Notes: generated by a model not told the origin, from the letters alone. 64,000 nt of DNA from Streptomyces kanamyceticus (GCF_008704495.1 NZ_CP023699.1:8370001-8434000); one strand, 5' to 3'. Counted from the stretch's first letter, positions 1-8,983 are shown. Numbers and translations are program-made.

Positions 1-1186
1 CGGCCGCGGGGACCAGGTTCAGCGGGTTGCGCAGATCCACCTTGGCGTTGATCCAGATCTGGGCGCCGAGCAGGCCGATCATGCCGTAGAGGATGACGGT
101 GATGCCGCCGAGTACGCCGCCGGGGATCGCGGCCACGACCGCGCCGAACTTGGGGCAGAGGCCGAAGAGCAGCGCGAAGCAGGCCGCCGCCCAGTACGCG
201 GCCGTCGAGTAGACGCGGGTCGCCGCCATCACGCCGATGTTCTCGGAGTACGTGGTGTTGGGCGGGCCGCCGACCGCGGTGGAGAGGACGGAGGCGGCGC
301 CGTCGGCGGAGATCGCGGTGCCGAGCTTGTCGTCGAGGTTGTCGCCGGTCATCTCTCCGACGGCCTTCACGTGGCCCGCGTTCTCCGCGATCAGCGCGAT
401 GACGACGGGCAGCGCGACGAGGATCGCCGACCACTCGAAGCTCGGGCCGTGGAAGGACGGCAGGCCGATCCAGTCGGCGTTGCCGACGGCGGAGAGGTCC
501 AGGCGCCAGTGGTCGACGACCTTGCCCGACGCGTCCGCCGAGTGGATCTTGCCGAAGACTTGGTCGAAGACCCAGGAGATGGCGTAACCGAAGATCAGCC
601 CGAGGAAGATCGCGATGCGCGACCAGAAGCCGCGCAGGCACACCACGGCCAAACCGGTGAACAGCATGACCAGGAGCGCCGTCCACTGGTCCTGCGGCCA
701 GTACGTCGACGCGGTGACCGGCGCGAGGTTGAAGCCGATCAGCATGACGACCGCGCCGGTGACGATCGGCGGCATCGCGGCGTGGATGATCCGCGCCCCG
801 AACTTCTGTACCGCGAGACCTACCAGGAACAGCGCGGCGCCGACCACGAGCACCGCGCCGGTCACCGTCGCGCTGGAGCCGCCCTGCGCGCGGATGACCG
901 CGGCGACGCCCACGAAGGAGAGCGAGCAGCCCAGGTAGCTGGGCACCCGGCCGCGGGTGGCGAGCAGGAAGATGGCGGTGGCGACACCGGACATCATGAT
1001 CGCGAGGTTCGGGTCCAGACCCATCAGGACGGGCGCCACGAAGGACGCGCCGAACATGGCGACCACGTGCTGGGCGCCGAGCCCGAAGGTGCGCGGCCAG
1101 GAGAGCCGCTCGTCGGGACGGACGACGGCTCCGGGCGCGGGGGTGCGCCCGTCGCCGTGCAGTTTCCAGCGCACGCCGAGATCCAT
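1..1186 (-). CDS. Uracil/xanthine permease (NCS2 family), 3' end cut by window edge
   Basis: Inner-membrane nucleobase uptake carrier of the NCS2 (UraA/PbuX) family. The reading frame is open from an ATG at 1186 to the left edge of the window, giving about 395 residues, so the C-terminus lies outside. Near the N-terminus it reads QHVVAMFGASFVAPVLMG, the usual first membrane segment with the QH motif. Later it contains ALIAENAGHVKA and GGPPNTTYSENIG, the family signature loop that lines the substrate site. Several long hydrophobic stretches alternate with short loops. Its upstream neighbour is an MFS gene on the same strand, separated from it by a strong terminator, so it is probably transcribed on its own. 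Uracil or xanthine as substrate is inferred from the family only. Confidence 0.85.
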   Translation of the reverse strand, partial: MDLGVRWKLHGDGRTPAPGAVVRPDERLSWPRTFGLGAQHVVAMFGASFVAPVLMGLDPNLAIMMSGVATAIFLLATRGRVPSYLGCSLSFVGVAAVIRAQGGSSATVTGAVLVVGAALFLVGLAVQKFGARIIHAAMPPIVTGAVVMLIGFNLAPVTASTYWPQDQWTALLVMLFTGLAVVCLRGFWSRIAIFLGLIFGYAISWVFDQVFGKIHSADASGKVVDHWRLDLSAVGNADWIGLPSFHGPSFEWSAILVALPVVIALIAENAGHVKAVGEMTGDNLDDKLGTAISADGAASVLSTAVGGPPNTTYSENIGVMAATRVYSTAAYWAAACFALLFGLCPKFGAVVAAIPGGVLGGITVILYGMIGLLGAQIWINAKVDLRNPLNLVPAA

Positions 1187-1287
1187 GGTGAGTAAGTCGC
1201 TTTCTGTGCGCCGAACCGGGCCCGGTCCTGATGGCCGGAAATGATCGACGCCATGTTAATGCGACGTAAGTACGGCTTCTCTCCGGT

Positions 1288-1325
1288 GCGGGGCGTCCGT
1301 CCGCAAGTCGGGACGGACGCCCCGC
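1288..1325 (-). terminator. Strong hairpin terminator after the MFS gene
   Basis: A perfect 15-bp inverted repeat (1288-1302 with 1311-1325, loop of 8) begins 5 bp beyond the stop codon of the minus-strand MFS gene. The stem is almost all G and C. It separates that gene from the permease downstream. Confidence 0.8.
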
Positions 1326-1329
1326 CGGG

Positions 1330-2541
1330 TCAGGACCTCGGTCCGTGCGCCGCCGCGTCCGCGGGCGCGGACTGCGCCGCCTTGCGGCCGCCCGTGCGCA
1401 GGACGCCCGCGAAGACCGTGAGGCCGCAGGCGAGCAGGGTCACCAGGCCGAAGGAGGTCACGAGGCTGGTGGCCTGCGCCAGGGCGCCGATCGCCGAAGG
1501 GGCGATCAGACTGGAGGTGTACGTGATGGTGGCGACGCCCGCGATGGCCTGGCTGGGGTTGGGGCCGCTGTGCCCGGCCGCGGCGAAGGCGAGCGGCACC
1601 ACGACCGCGATGCCGAGGCCCATCAGCGCGAAGCCGCCCATGGCCATCGCCGGATGCGAGGCGAGGACCACGAGGAGACCGCCGACCGCCGCGAGGACGC
1701 CGCCGGCCCGCACCGTGCGCACCGCGCCGAACCGGTTCACCACCGCGTCGCCCACGAGCCGCGCGATCGCCATGGTGAGGGTGAAGCCGGTGGTGGACGC
1801 GGCGGCGACACCGGCAGAGGTGTCCAGGACGTCCCGCAGGTAGACGGCCGACCAGTCCAGGCTCGCGCCCTCGGCGAAGACCGCGCAGAAGCCGACCGCG
1901 CCGATCAGCAGCGCCGACTTGGGCGGCAGCGAGAACCGCGGCGGCGCCTCCTCCTCGGGCTCCGCCTGGAGGTCGAGGACGCCCTGGCAGACGGTGAGGC
2001 CGAGCGCGGTGAGCGCCGCGGCGGCGAGTGCGTGGTGCAGGCGGGCGTCCGAGCCCAGGTGGGCGGCGACCGTACCGGCCGCGGAGCCGATCAGGGCGCC
2101 GACGCTCCACATGCCGTGCAGGCCCGACATGATCGACTTCCCCATGCGGGTCTCGGTCTCGACGCCGATCGCGTTCATCGTCACGTCCGACATGCCCGAT
2201 GTCGCGCCGTACACGAAGAGCGCCAGACAGAGCGTCGGCAGGTTCGGCGCGAGCGAGGGCAGGATCAGGGCGAGCGTCCACATCGCGAGCAGTCCGCGCA
2301 GCGCGGTGCGGGCGCCGAACCGGTGGCTGATGCGGCTCGCGAACGGCATCGCGACGGAGGCGCCGATCGCCGGGAAGGCGAGGGCGAGGCCGAGCATGCC
2401 CGCGCTGACGTCGGCGTGATCCTGGATCCAGGGCACCCGGGTCGCGAAGGATCCCGCGACCGCGCCGTGCACACAGAACACCGTCGCCACGGCGATCCGC
2501 GCCCGTTTCAACCGGTGCTTGTCGTAGACCACTTCACTCAT
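1330..2541 (-). CDS. MFS transporter, YbjJ-like
   Basis: Twelve-helix major facilitator superfamily protein of 403 residues in the cytoplasmic membrane. The first segment reads VATVFCVHGAVAGSFATRVPWI, a start typical of the YbjJ-like subgroup, whose substrates are mostly unknown. A conserved SRISHRFGART loop between helices 2 and 3 matches the MFS motif A region. The ATG at 2541 faces the ATG of a ROK repressor 98 bp away, and a palindrome sits between them. The repressor therefore probably controls this transporter, perhaps in response to a sugar or sugar derivative. That link is inferred from position only. Confidence 0.8.
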   Translation of the reverse strand: MSEVVYDKHRLKRARIAVATVFCVHGAVAGSFATRVPWIQDHADVSAGMLGLALAFPAIGASVAMPFASRISHRFGARTALRGLLAMWTLALILPSLAPNLPTLCLALFVYGATSGMSDVTMNAIGVETETRMGKSIMSGLHGMWSVGALIGSAAGTVAAHLGSDARLHHALAAAALTALGLTVCQGVLDLQAEPEEEAPPRFSLPPKSALLIGAVGFCAVFAEGASLDWSAVYLRDVLDTSAGVAAASTTGFTLTMAIARLVGDAVVNRFGAVRTVRAGGVLAAVGGLLVVLASHPAMAMGGFALMGLGIAVVVPLAFAAAGHSGPNPSQAIAGVATITYTSSLIAPSAIGALAQATSLVTSFGLVTLLACGLTVFAGVLRTGGRKAAQSAPADAAAHGPRS

Positions 2542-2587
2542 GTCATTCCGCCCCTCCCGAGTGCTGCCGCGGTACGGCGACGTAAAC

Positions 2588-2608
2588 TATCAGGAACCCT
2601 GCCTGATA
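2588..2608. promoter_or_regulatory. Candidate ROK operator
   Basis: Perfect inverted repeat TATCAGG-N7-CCTGATA centred in the 98-bp gap between the divergent MFS and ROK genes. It lies in an AT-richer patch than its surroundings. Position and symmetry fit binding by the adjacent dimeric ROK repressor. Confidence 0.65.
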
Positions 2609-2639
2609 AATAGAAGAGATTCTGTGGGAGGATCCGGAC

Positions 2640-3806
2640 ATGCCCGTCTCGCCCGCATCGCCGAGTACCGCTCGGGCCATCAACGACCGGCTCGCGCTGG
2701 GTCTCCTGCAGAGCGAGGGGCCGCTGACCGCCACCCAGTTGAAGCAGCTCACCGGCCTCTCGCGGCCCTCCGTCGCCGATCTCGTCGAGCGGCTCCAGGG
2801 CTGCGGGCTCATCGCCGTCGTCGGGGAGGCGGGTGCCAGCCGGCGCGGCCCGAACGCCCGGCTCTACGGGATCGTCGCGGACCGGGCCCACCTCGCGGCG
2901 CTCGACGTGCGCACCGAGAGCGTCTCCGTCGTCGTCACCGATCTGCTCGGCGCGGTGCTCGCCGAGGCCTCCGCGGCCATCGGCGGCGACACCGACGCCG
3001 CCGTCGAGGGCGCTCTCGCCCTCGTCGAACGCACCGCGAAGGAGGGCGGCGTCGAGCGCCTGCACACCCTCGGCATCGGCGCGCCGGGGCTCATCGACCC
3101 CGCCACCGGCGAACTGCACGACACGACCTCGCTGCCCGCCTGGCACCGGCGCCTCGCCGGTGCCCTCCAGGAGCGGTTCGGCGCGCACGTCCTGGTGGAG
3201 AACGAGAGCAACCTCGCGGCCCGCGCCGAACAGCGCGACGGCGCCGCGCGCGACAGGGACACCTTCGTGCTGCTCTGGCTCGGCGACGGCGTCGGCGCCG
3301 CCGTCGTACTCGACGGGGTGGTGCGCAGGGGTGCGTCGGGCGGCGCGGGCGAGATCGGCTTCCTGCCCGTGCCCGGCACGGGACACCTGCCGTCCGCCAC
3401 CGGCTGCGAGGGCGGCTTCCACTCGCTGGCCTGCGCCGACGCGCTCCGCGAACTCGGCGCGGAGCACGGGCTCCTGAAGCCGGACATGACCGCGGCCGAC
3501 GTGGTGCGGTACGCGGTGGAGGCCGACGAGGGCGCCTTCCTGGACGCCGCCGCCGACCGGATCGCTATCGGCGTCGCCGCGATGGCCGCGCTTCTCGATC
3601 CCGGCTGTGTCGTCCTCGGCGGCGAGACGGGTCGCGCGGGGGGCGCCGCGCTGGCTGATCGGGTCACGGCTCGCGTCGGGGCGATGTCTCCCTTGCGTAC
3701 GGAGGTTCGCGCCAGTGCGTTGGGGGGATCCGCGGTGCTGCGGGGGGCGTTGTTCGCTGCGCTGGATGCGGCGCAGGATGAGCTTTTCGGGGGGCGGGGT
3801 CGCTGA
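2640..3806 (+). CDS. ROK-family transcriptional repressor
   Basis: A 388-residue NagC/XylR-type regulator. Residues about 10-75 form a winged helix-turn-helix (LALGLLQSEGPLTATQLKQ, then GLSRPSVADLVERL). The rest is a ROK sugar-kinase-like domain with LGIGAPGLIDPATGEL, LVENESNLAARAE and LGDGVGAAVVLDG, the usual phosphate and sugar-binding turns. The Cys-rich zinc motif of many ROK proteins is reduced to a single GCEGG, so metal binding is doubtful. The ATG at 2640 has a GGGAGG ribosome binding site. It is divergent from the MFS gene and likely represses it and itself through the palindrome in between. The inducer is not predictable. Confidence 0.85.
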   Translation: MPVSPASPSTARAINDRLALGLLQSEGPLTATQLKQLTGLSRPSVADLVERLQGCGLIAVVGEAGASRRGPNARLYGIVADRAHLAALDVRTESVSVVVTDLLGAVLAEASAAIGGDTDAAVEGALALVERTAKEGGVERLHTLGIGAPGLIDPATGELHDTTSLPAWHRRLAGALQERFGAHVLVENESNLAARAEQRDGAARDRDTFVLLWLGDGVGAAVVLDGVVRRGASGGAGEIGFLPVPGTGHLPSATGCEGGFHSLACADALRELGAEHGLLKPDMTAADVVRYAVEADEGAFLDAAADRIAIGVAAMAALLDPGCVVLGGETGRAGGAALADRVTARVGAMSPLRTEVRASALGGSAVLRGALFAALDAAQDELFGGRGR

Positions 3807-3810
3807 CCGC

Positions 3811-3955
3811 TGTTGCCTGCGGGTGCGGTGTGGCTGATCGCGCAGTTCCCCGCGCCCCTTCCGGGGCCCGTTTGGCTGCGCCGTCAGGAACATGCTGTTG
3901 CCTGCGGGTGCGTTGTGGCTGGTCGCGCGGTTCCCCGCGCCCCTGGTGGGGCCCG
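3811..3955. repeat. Two tandem copies of an intergenic GC-rich element with hairpins
   Basis: The stretch starting TGTTGCCTGCGGGTGCG occurs twice (about 3811-3868 and 3896-3955) between the convergent ROK and chitinase genes. Both copies run through GTTCCCCGCGCCCC into a short GCCCC/GGGGC hairpin. Similar elements are frequent downstream of Streptomyces genes and probably act as terminators for both genes. The remainder of the 203-bp gap shows nothing else. Confidence 0.6.
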
Positions 3956-4009
3956 GCGGCGGGGCAAGGGCGCGTCAACCCGCCGCCGGGCGGTGTGGTG
4001 GGGCAGGCG

Positions 4010-6331
4010 TCAGCAGGTGCCCAGGTCCTGCCAGACTCCCCATTCTCCGGTGGTGCCGGGCTTGTCGCCCTTCGTCCACCACTTGGCCTTCCAGGTGTGT
4101 CCCGCGTGCGAGACGACCGTTCCCGTGCCGTACTCGGACGTCGCGCTCCAGGCGGCGGGCGTGCACGTGCCGGGCGGGTCGGTCGGTCCCGGCGGGTCCG
4201 TGGGGCCAGGACCCGTGCCCGGCTCGACGACCGTGGTGCCGCGTGCCAGGTCACCGGCGAGCGCGTACGTCGTGCCGCCGATGTTCACCGTCCAGTTCGA
4301 CGGGGTCGACACCGGCAGGTAGTAGTTGAACGACAGGTCGACGGAGGCGCCGGGGGCCAGCGTCTGCCAGGCGGGGAGCTTCAGCGAGACGCGGTGGAAG
4401 TCGCCCTTGAGGCCACCGGCGTTGCTGCCGGTGTGGCCGCTGCTGATCACCTTCGTGCCGAAGCCCGACTGGTCGGAGGCGTTGCCGGGGGCGGAGGTCG
4501 CGTAGTCGAACTGGAACTCCGTGCCGCCGGGCAGCGTCGCCTTGGTGTTGTTGGTGATCTTCAGCTTGGGCGTGATCGGGTAGTTGGAGTCGCCGAGCTT
4601 GAAGTCGCCGAACTGGACGCCGATGTCGACGGCCTTGGCGGGCAGGTCCTGGCCCGCGACCTTCGCGCCGTACGGAGCGGCCGCCTTGAACTTGTCGTAC
4701 ATCGCGGTCGTGAGCGTGTCACCGATCTCGTACTGACCCTTGGCGGAGTTGAACTTGTAGTCGCCCGCGAGCTCCCACACCATCGTGCCGCCGATGCCCT
4801 TGTCGACCACGTAGTCGGCCTTGGCCTTCACGGACTGCTCGTCCTCAGTGGACAGGAAGACCTTCTTGTCGGCGTTCCAGAGCCAGGGCGCGACCAGGGT
4901 GGAGTCGTACTTGCGGGCGTAGGTGCCGGTCAGCTTGGTGTCGGCGGGGAAGCCGTACTTGGTGACGTAGTCGCCGACGACGCCCTTCTCCAGGTTCTTG
5001 GCGTGCCACATCGGGTTCGACCCTGCCGGTGATTCCTTGCCGTTGGCGTCCTTGTCGTGCCACAAGTTGTCGATGCCGACGGCGCCGTCACCGCACTTGG
5101 TGAGCCCGGCCCCGGCCGGACAGTTCGTGGTGGCCGCCTTGCCCCAGAGCCCGTCCGTACCGCCCTGCACGTTCTTGAAGCCCCGGGTGTAGTACGGCAG
5201 TCCGATGTTGATGCGTCCCGCGGGCATCGAGCCGCGGAAGTAGTGGTAGGCCCAGTCGGTGTTGAGGTAGCCGATCCCGCCGTACTGCTGGCTGCCGTAC
5301 ACGCCCGCCGCCGCGAGCTCGGCGTCCTTGCCGTCGTCGTAGAGCGAGGCGTTGGGGCCCACGTACTCGTTCCAGGCGCCGTGCAGGTCGTACGACATGA
5401 TGTTGACGTAGTCCAGGTACTTCTGGACCTGGAAGGTCTCCATGCCGCGCAGCAGATAGCCGGAGGAGGGGGCCGCGACGGTCAGCATGTAGTGCTTGCC
5501 GTCGGCCGCGCCCGCGCGGTCGAGCTTCTCGCGCAGGGACTTCATCAGCGCGGCGTAGCCCTTGACCAGGCCCGCGCGGCGGCCGTTGGAGAGCTGCCAG
5601 TCGAGCGGGTTGCCCGAGTCCTTCATCGTCGTCGGGTACTCGTAGTCGATGTCGACGCCGTTGAAGCCGTACTTCTTGATGAACGCGACGGTGGAGTCGG
5701 CGAACGTGTCGATGCCCGCCTGGTTCACCGAGCCGTCCGCGTTGGTGGCCATCGAGTAGAAGCCGCCGGAGTCCACGCGCTTGCCGTCGTCGCCGAAGTA
5801 GCCGCCGGTCTCGGCCCAACCGCCCACCGAGACCAGGGTCTTGACGTCCGGGTGCTGCTTCTTGAACTTGTTCAGGAGGTTGAAGTGGCCCTTGTAGGAG
5901 TACGAGGGGTCCATCTCCGCGCCCGCGACGCCCGGCCACGTCATGCCGGTGGCGGGGTTCTTCTCGCCGTCGGAGCCGACGGACAGCTTGTTGTCCTTGT
6001 CGACGTGCGCGAAGGCGTAGTTGAGGTGGGTGACCTTGTCCCACGGGATGTCGGAGGCCAGATAGGCGGGCTCGCCGTTCTTGCCGGTGCGCCATCCCGT
6101 GAAGTAGCCGATGACGCGCCGCTGGTGGTCGGCGCCCATCTTCTCGCGGCCCGCGCTGTCGTAGACGGAACAGTAGGGAACGTCGACGCCTGGCGTCTTG
6201 TACAGGCCGTCGGGTCTGCAGGACTCGTTGTCGGCGGCGTGGGACGTACTCGCGGTGAAGCCGCTCAGGAGCAGTCCGGCGACGGCGGCGCCGGTGGCGA
6301 GGAGCGTGGTCCGGGATCGTACGAGGGGCAC
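4010..6331 (-). CDS. Secreted GH18 chitinase with C-terminal chitin-binding domain
   Basis: Extracellular endo-chitinase of 773 residues that hydrolyses beta-1,4 N-acetylglucosamine links. Residues 1 to about 32 are a signal peptide (RSR, then a hydrophobic core, cut after SHA). The GH18 barrel follows, with SVGGWAE and the catalytic GVDIDYEYP, the proton donor being Glu231. [11 protein letters not shown] and [12 protein letters not shown] are the late barrel motifs. A beta-rich domain (about 555-690) with a carbohydrate-binding look follows. A Pro/Gly/Thr linker ([15 protein letters not shown]) then leads to a CBM5/12-type domain, [20 protein letters not shown]. The GTG start is preceded by a near-perfect AGGAGG. 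Its promoter carries the chitin-control direct repeats. It is not part of the polyketide cluster. Confidence 0.93.
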   Translation of the reverse strand: MPLVRSRTTLLATGAAVAGLLLSGFTASTSHAADNESCRPDGLYKTPGVDVPYCSVYDSAGREKMGADHQRRVIGYFTGWRTGKNGEPAYLASDIPWDKVTHLNYAFAHVDKDNKLSVGSDGEKNPATGMTWPGVAGAEMDPSYSYKGHFNLLNKFKKQHPDVKTLVSVGGWAETGGYFGDDGKRVDSGGFYSMATNADGSVNQAGIDTFADSTVAFIKKYGFNGVDIDYEYPTTMKDSGNPLDWQLSNGRRAGLVKGYAALMKSLREKLDRAGAADGKHYMLTVAAPSSGYLLRGMETFQVQKYLDYVNIMSYDLHGAWNEYVGPNASLYDDGKDAELAAAGVYGSQQYGGIGYLNTDWAYHYFRGSMPAGRINIGLPYYTRGFKNVQGGTDGLWGKAATTNCPAGAGLTKCGDGAVGIDNLWHDKDANGKESPAGSNPMWHAKNLEKGVVGDYVTKYGFPADTKLTGTYARKYDSTLVAPWLWNADKKVFLSTEDEQSVKAKADYVVDKGIGGTMVWELAGDYKFNSAKGQYEIGDTLTTAMYDKFKAAAPYGAKVAGQDLPAKAVDIGVQFGDFKLGDSNYPITPKLKITNNTKATLPGGTEFQFDYATSAPGNASDQSGFGTKVISSGHTGSNAGGLKGDFHRVSLKLPAWQTLAPGASVDLSFNYYLPVSTPSNWTVNIGGTTYALAGDLARGTTVVEPGTGPGPTDPPGPTDPPGTCTPAAWSATSEYGTGTVVSHAGHTWKAKWWTKGDKPGTTGEWGVWQDLGTC

Positions 6332-6442
6332 GTCGGTTCCTCCTGGGGAGGCTCGGTGCCGCGCGGGGGCGCGGCGGGGCGAACAAGGGTGGCGGCCCCT
6401 GGTGTGCGCACACCGGGCGGGCCTCTCCTGGGAGTGACGCAG

Positions 6443-6484
6443 ACGTTAAGAGGACTAGACCAGAGCGTCAATAGGTATGGACCA
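6443..6484 (-). promoter_or_regulatory. Chitinase promoter with two 12-bp direct repeats
   Basis: Read on the minus strand, TTGACG (6466-6471) and TAACGT (6443-6448) are 17 bp apart, a good -35/-10 pair. Two direct repeats, TGGTCCATACCT (6473-6484) and TGGTCTAGTCCT (6451-6462), flank the -35 box. This is the arrangement described for Streptomyces chitinase promoters under chitin induction and glucose repression. Each repeat also resembles half of a DasR site. Confidence 0.75.
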
Positions 6485-6643
6485 ATTGAAGTGTGCTTCT
6501 TCGGCCTCCGCCGGGCCGAGCGCTCTGGCGGGCACTCGTGCGCCACCCGCCACCGGCCGACTTTTAGAGGTGCCTAAGTGCGGTGCGCGATGGTGATCGG
6601 GCGGCAAGGACCGGACGTTCCCCCGATTCTTCGGGCCGTGCCG

Positions 6644-6691
6644 CAGCTACCCCCGCCGCCTGGGCAGCCGCCCTGGCAGCGGGGGTAGCTG
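6644..6691 (+). promoter_or_regulatory. Long inverted repeat in the leader of the acyltransferase gene
   Basis: CAGCTACCCCCGC (6644-6656) is repeated as its exact complement at 6679-6691. The 22-nt spacer itself contains a GGGC/GCCC pair. The structure ends 38 bp before the chosen ATG at 6730. It could be an operator or a leader hairpin; nothing in it decides between the two. The rest of 6485-6729 holds only a CTTTTAGAG motif at 6561. Confidence 0.55.
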
Positions 6692-6729
6692 TCGTTGTAG
6701 TCGCCGTACTGGAAGAGAGGCCTGAGGCC

Positions 6730-7527
6730 ATGACAGCGCGCACAGAGACGAAGACGCCCGGAGGCAAGAGCGCGACCGGCGTGCCCGTCGCCCTCCAGCG
6801 ACGGCACACCCTTCATTTCCTGCGTGAGATCCGCTCCTTCTCGCCGGTCTTCCTCGACACCGAGGTGGACATGGCGAGGGTCGTGCAACACCGCGCTGCC
6901 GCGCTGGAGTCCGGGCAGAAGTACTCCCTGCTCACCTATGTCCTGCACGCCTCCGCGCGGACCATGGCGGCCCACCCCGAGGCGAACGCCGGAATCCGGG
7001 GGCGGCTGCGGCCGAGGGTCGCGCGCTTCGGCTCGGCCAACGCGAAGGTGACACTGGACAAGGCGATGGGCGGGCAGCGGATCGTGCTCTCCACCGTGCT
7101 GCCCGGCCTGGAGTCCAAGGAACTCCTGGACATCCAGAAGCAGTTGGAGCACTTCCGGGACGGCGATCCGGAGACGATGCCGGAGTTCGCCGGGGTGCGC
7201 AAGCTCCAGCAGCTTCCGGTTCCGGTGGGACGCGCGCTGTTCCGGCGTGCCGTGCGGCCGCTGCATCAGCGGCCGTACCTCATGGGCACCTACGCGGTGA
7301 CATCGCTCGGGCACCGGCCCGTCGACGGCTTCCACTCCGTGGGTGGCACCACCGTCACCTTGGGCGTGGGGCGGGTGACGGATCGACCTGTCGCCCGCCA
7401 CGGCAAGGTGGAGATCGCCCCGGTGATGCGCCTCAACCTGGCCTTCGACCACCGGGTCATCGACGGCGCCGAGGCCGCGGACATCCTGGCGGACATGAAG
7501 GAGGGCCTGGAGTCGTTCAGCGGCTGA
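6730..7527 (+). CDS. Stand-alone 2-oxoacid dehydrogenase-type acyltransferase (tetronate pathway)
   Basis: A 265-residue protein made only of the catalytic domain of E2 acyltransferases, without lipoyl or peripheral-subunit-binding domains. The C-terminus carries FDHRVIDGAEAADIL, matching the DHRxxDG motif with its catalytic His; LLTYVLHASARTMAAHPEAN is the usual early helix. In tetronate clusters (agglomerin Agg4 and abyssomicin AbyA4 types) such enzymes acetylate the ring-borne primary alcohol, so that elimination can give an exocyclic methylene. With the FkbH/ACP/KASIII operon at 33-38.6 kb this role fits well. The ATG at 6730 has GAGAGG upstream. A longer in-frame start at 6583 would run through the leader hairpin and is not preferred. 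Its 3' end overlaps the convergent thioesterase by 11 bp. Confidence 0.82.
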   Translation: MTARTETKTPGGKSATGVPVALQRRHTLHFLREIRSFSPVFLDTEVDMARVVQHRAAALESGQKYSLLTYVLHASARTMAAHPEANAGIRGRLRPRVARFGSANAKVTLDKAMGGQRIVLSTVLPGLESKELLDIQKQLEHFRDGDPETMPEFAGVRKLQQLPVPVGRALFRRAVRPLHQRPYLMGTYAVTSLGHRPVDGFHSVGGTTVTLGVGRVTDRPVARHGKVEIAPVMRLNLAFDHRVIDGAEAADILADMKEGLESFSG

Positions 7528-8287
7528 GGCCCGCCAGGGTCGTCCGGACAATCCTGGCGATCGTCTCCCGGTGGTCGTTGAGGTAGAAGTGGCCGCCGGG
7601 AAACGTCCGGAGCGTGAAGCCGCCGCGGCTGTGCCGTCGCCAGGCCGCGGCTTCCTCCGCGGTCACCTTGCTGTCGCCGGCACCGGTGAGCACCGTGACC
7701 GGGCACGAGACCACGGCGTCCGGACCGCCGCGGTACGTCTCGATGGCCTTGTAGTCGCTGCGCACCATGGGCAGCACCATGTCGAGGATCTCCGGGTCCC
7801 GAAGCAGCTTCATGTCGGTGCCGCCCTGCGCGGCGAGTTCGGCGACCAGAGCGTCGTCGCCCTGTGTGTGGACGAGCTCGGTACGGAAGTGCGACGGTGC
7901 CCGCCGCCCCGACACGAAGAGCGCTGTCGCGGGCGTACCGAGCCGTTCCTCCATGCGTACCGCGACCTCGAAGGCGAGCGTCGCGCCCATGCTGTGCCCG
8001 AAGAGCGCCAGTGGGCGGTCCCGCCACTCCTTGAGTACGTCGAAGAGGGCGTCGGCGAGTTCGGGGACACTCTCCAGACAAGGCTCCCGCCTACGGTCCT
8101 GGCGGCCCGGGTACTGCACGGCGAAGGTGCTGACGTGTGGTGCGAGGGAGGCCGAGAACGGATGGAAGAAGCTCGCGCTGCCTCCCGCGTGCGGGAGCCA
8201 TACCAGGCGTACGCCGTCGTCGGTCGCGTCGTGGAAACGGCGGATCCACGCTTCCAGGCCGGGAGAGGTCTGCGCCATGGGATTCAT
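7517..8287 (-). CDS. Type II thioesterase
   Basis: Cytosolic alpha/beta-hydrolase of the RifR/GrsT family, about 256 residues, which clears aberrant acyl groups from PKS carrier proteins. The family marks are complete: LVWLPHAGGSASFF (oxyanion region), LFGHSMGATLAFE with the nucleophile Ser, LTGAGDSKVT with the Asp, and FPGGHFYLNDH with the catalytic His. The start is uncertain: ATG at 8287, ATG at 8278 or GTG at 8296 are all possible. It is followed at its own 3' end by the convergent acyltransferase gene. A degenerate relative lies just upstream and a third family member is in the tetronate operon. Being an eliminating hydrolase for tetronate maturation is an alternative, but the sequence looks like a normal editing thioesterase. 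Confidence 0.88.
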   Translation of the reverse strand: MNPMAQTSPGLEAWIRRFHDATDDGVRLVWLPHAGGSASFFHPFSASLAPHVSTFAVQYPGRQDRRREPCLESVPELADALFDVLKEWRDRPLALFGHSMGATLAFEVAVRMEERLGTPATALFVSGRRAPSHFRTELVHTQGDDALVAELAAQGGTDMKLLRDPEILDMVLPMVRSDYKAIETYRGGPDAVVSCPVTVLTGAGDSKVTAEEAAAWRRHSRGGFTLRTFPGGHFYLNDHRETIARIVRTTLAGLSR

Positions 8288-8362
8288 GCGGGACACGGTC
8301 CCAACGCGCTCTAAATCCAGGCCAAAAGTCGCGGCGGCGCGCGCCGGTTCAGGGACGCCGGG

Positions 8363-8983
8363 TCAGTGGAACGACAGCGTCAGCATGTAGTCGGACAGGG
8401 CGTTGATGATCTCTTTGGGGCGCTCCTGGAAGTAGCCGCGGCCGCCGTGCAACAGGTGCAGGTCGAAGCGGTTGGCGCCGTGCCGCGCCCAGGCCGCCGC
8501 CTCGTCGTACGTGGTGCGCGGATCGGTGTCGCCGAGGAACACCCCGATGGGGCAGGCGAGTACGGGGCCAGGACCGCCGGTTCGGCATGATGGTGCGGGC
8601 TGCGAGGAGACGACGAGGGCGGCGACCTCCGCCATCGCCCGTTCCGCGGGCAGGGGGGTCATTTCGAGGCGGTGCGCCACCTCGTAGGCCATCCAGGCGC
8701 CGAAGCCCTGACCGAAGAGCACGGTTGGTCCTTCGATGTGGGTGGCCAGATCGTCGCAGATGCTGTCGGCCACCGCGGCCAGCTGTTCGGAGTCGTGTTC
8801 CGCGGTCGCTTCGAGATGCCGCGGGTACCGCACGAACAGCACCTCCGTGGAGGGCGCGAGTTCCAGGATCCCCTGCTCGCAGTCCGACATCGGCTGATCC
8901 GCGGGTGGGAAGTAGGCCAGCTGAAAGGTCCTGAGCGGCATGAGGGCGTGGCGATGTACCCACGTGGACCGGTTGTTGAGCAC
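8363..8983 (-). CDS. Thioesterase-like protein lacking catalytic Ser and His
   Basis: A 206-residue protein with the type II thioesterase fold order but a degraded active site. The nucleophile elbow GHSMGA is replaced by FGQGFGAWMAYEVA, so Ser is Gly. The C-terminal GGHFYL is replaced by GGRGYFQERP, so the His is lost. The N-terminal HAGG oxyanion motif is also absent (AYFPPADQPMS). The region of the acid, LGDTDPRTTYDEAAAWARHG, is well kept, as is the overall fold pattern, and the frame is intact with normal codon use. It is therefore unlikely to be a decaying pseudogene. The GTG start at 8983 has GAGGA five bases before it. A binding or scaffold role, or an unfamiliar chemistry on carrier-bound chains, is possible; the function is unknown. 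Confidence 0.75.
   Translation of the reverse strand: MLNNRSTWVHRHALMPLRTFQLAYFPPADQPMSDCEQGILELAPSTEVLFVRYPRHLEATAEHDSEQLAAVADSICDDLATHIEGPTVLFGQGFGAWMAYEVAHRLEMTPLPAERAMAEVAALVVSSQPAPSCRTGGPGPVLACPIGVFLGDTDPRTTYDEAAAWARHGANRFDLHLLHGGRGYFQERPKEIINALSDYMLTLSFH

Noticed and set aside
6583..6729. Longer N-terminus for the acyltransferase with a hydrophobic segment
   Set aside because: The extension is produced by reading through a perfect DNA inverted repeat. Family members lack it, and ATG 6730 has its own ribosome binding site.
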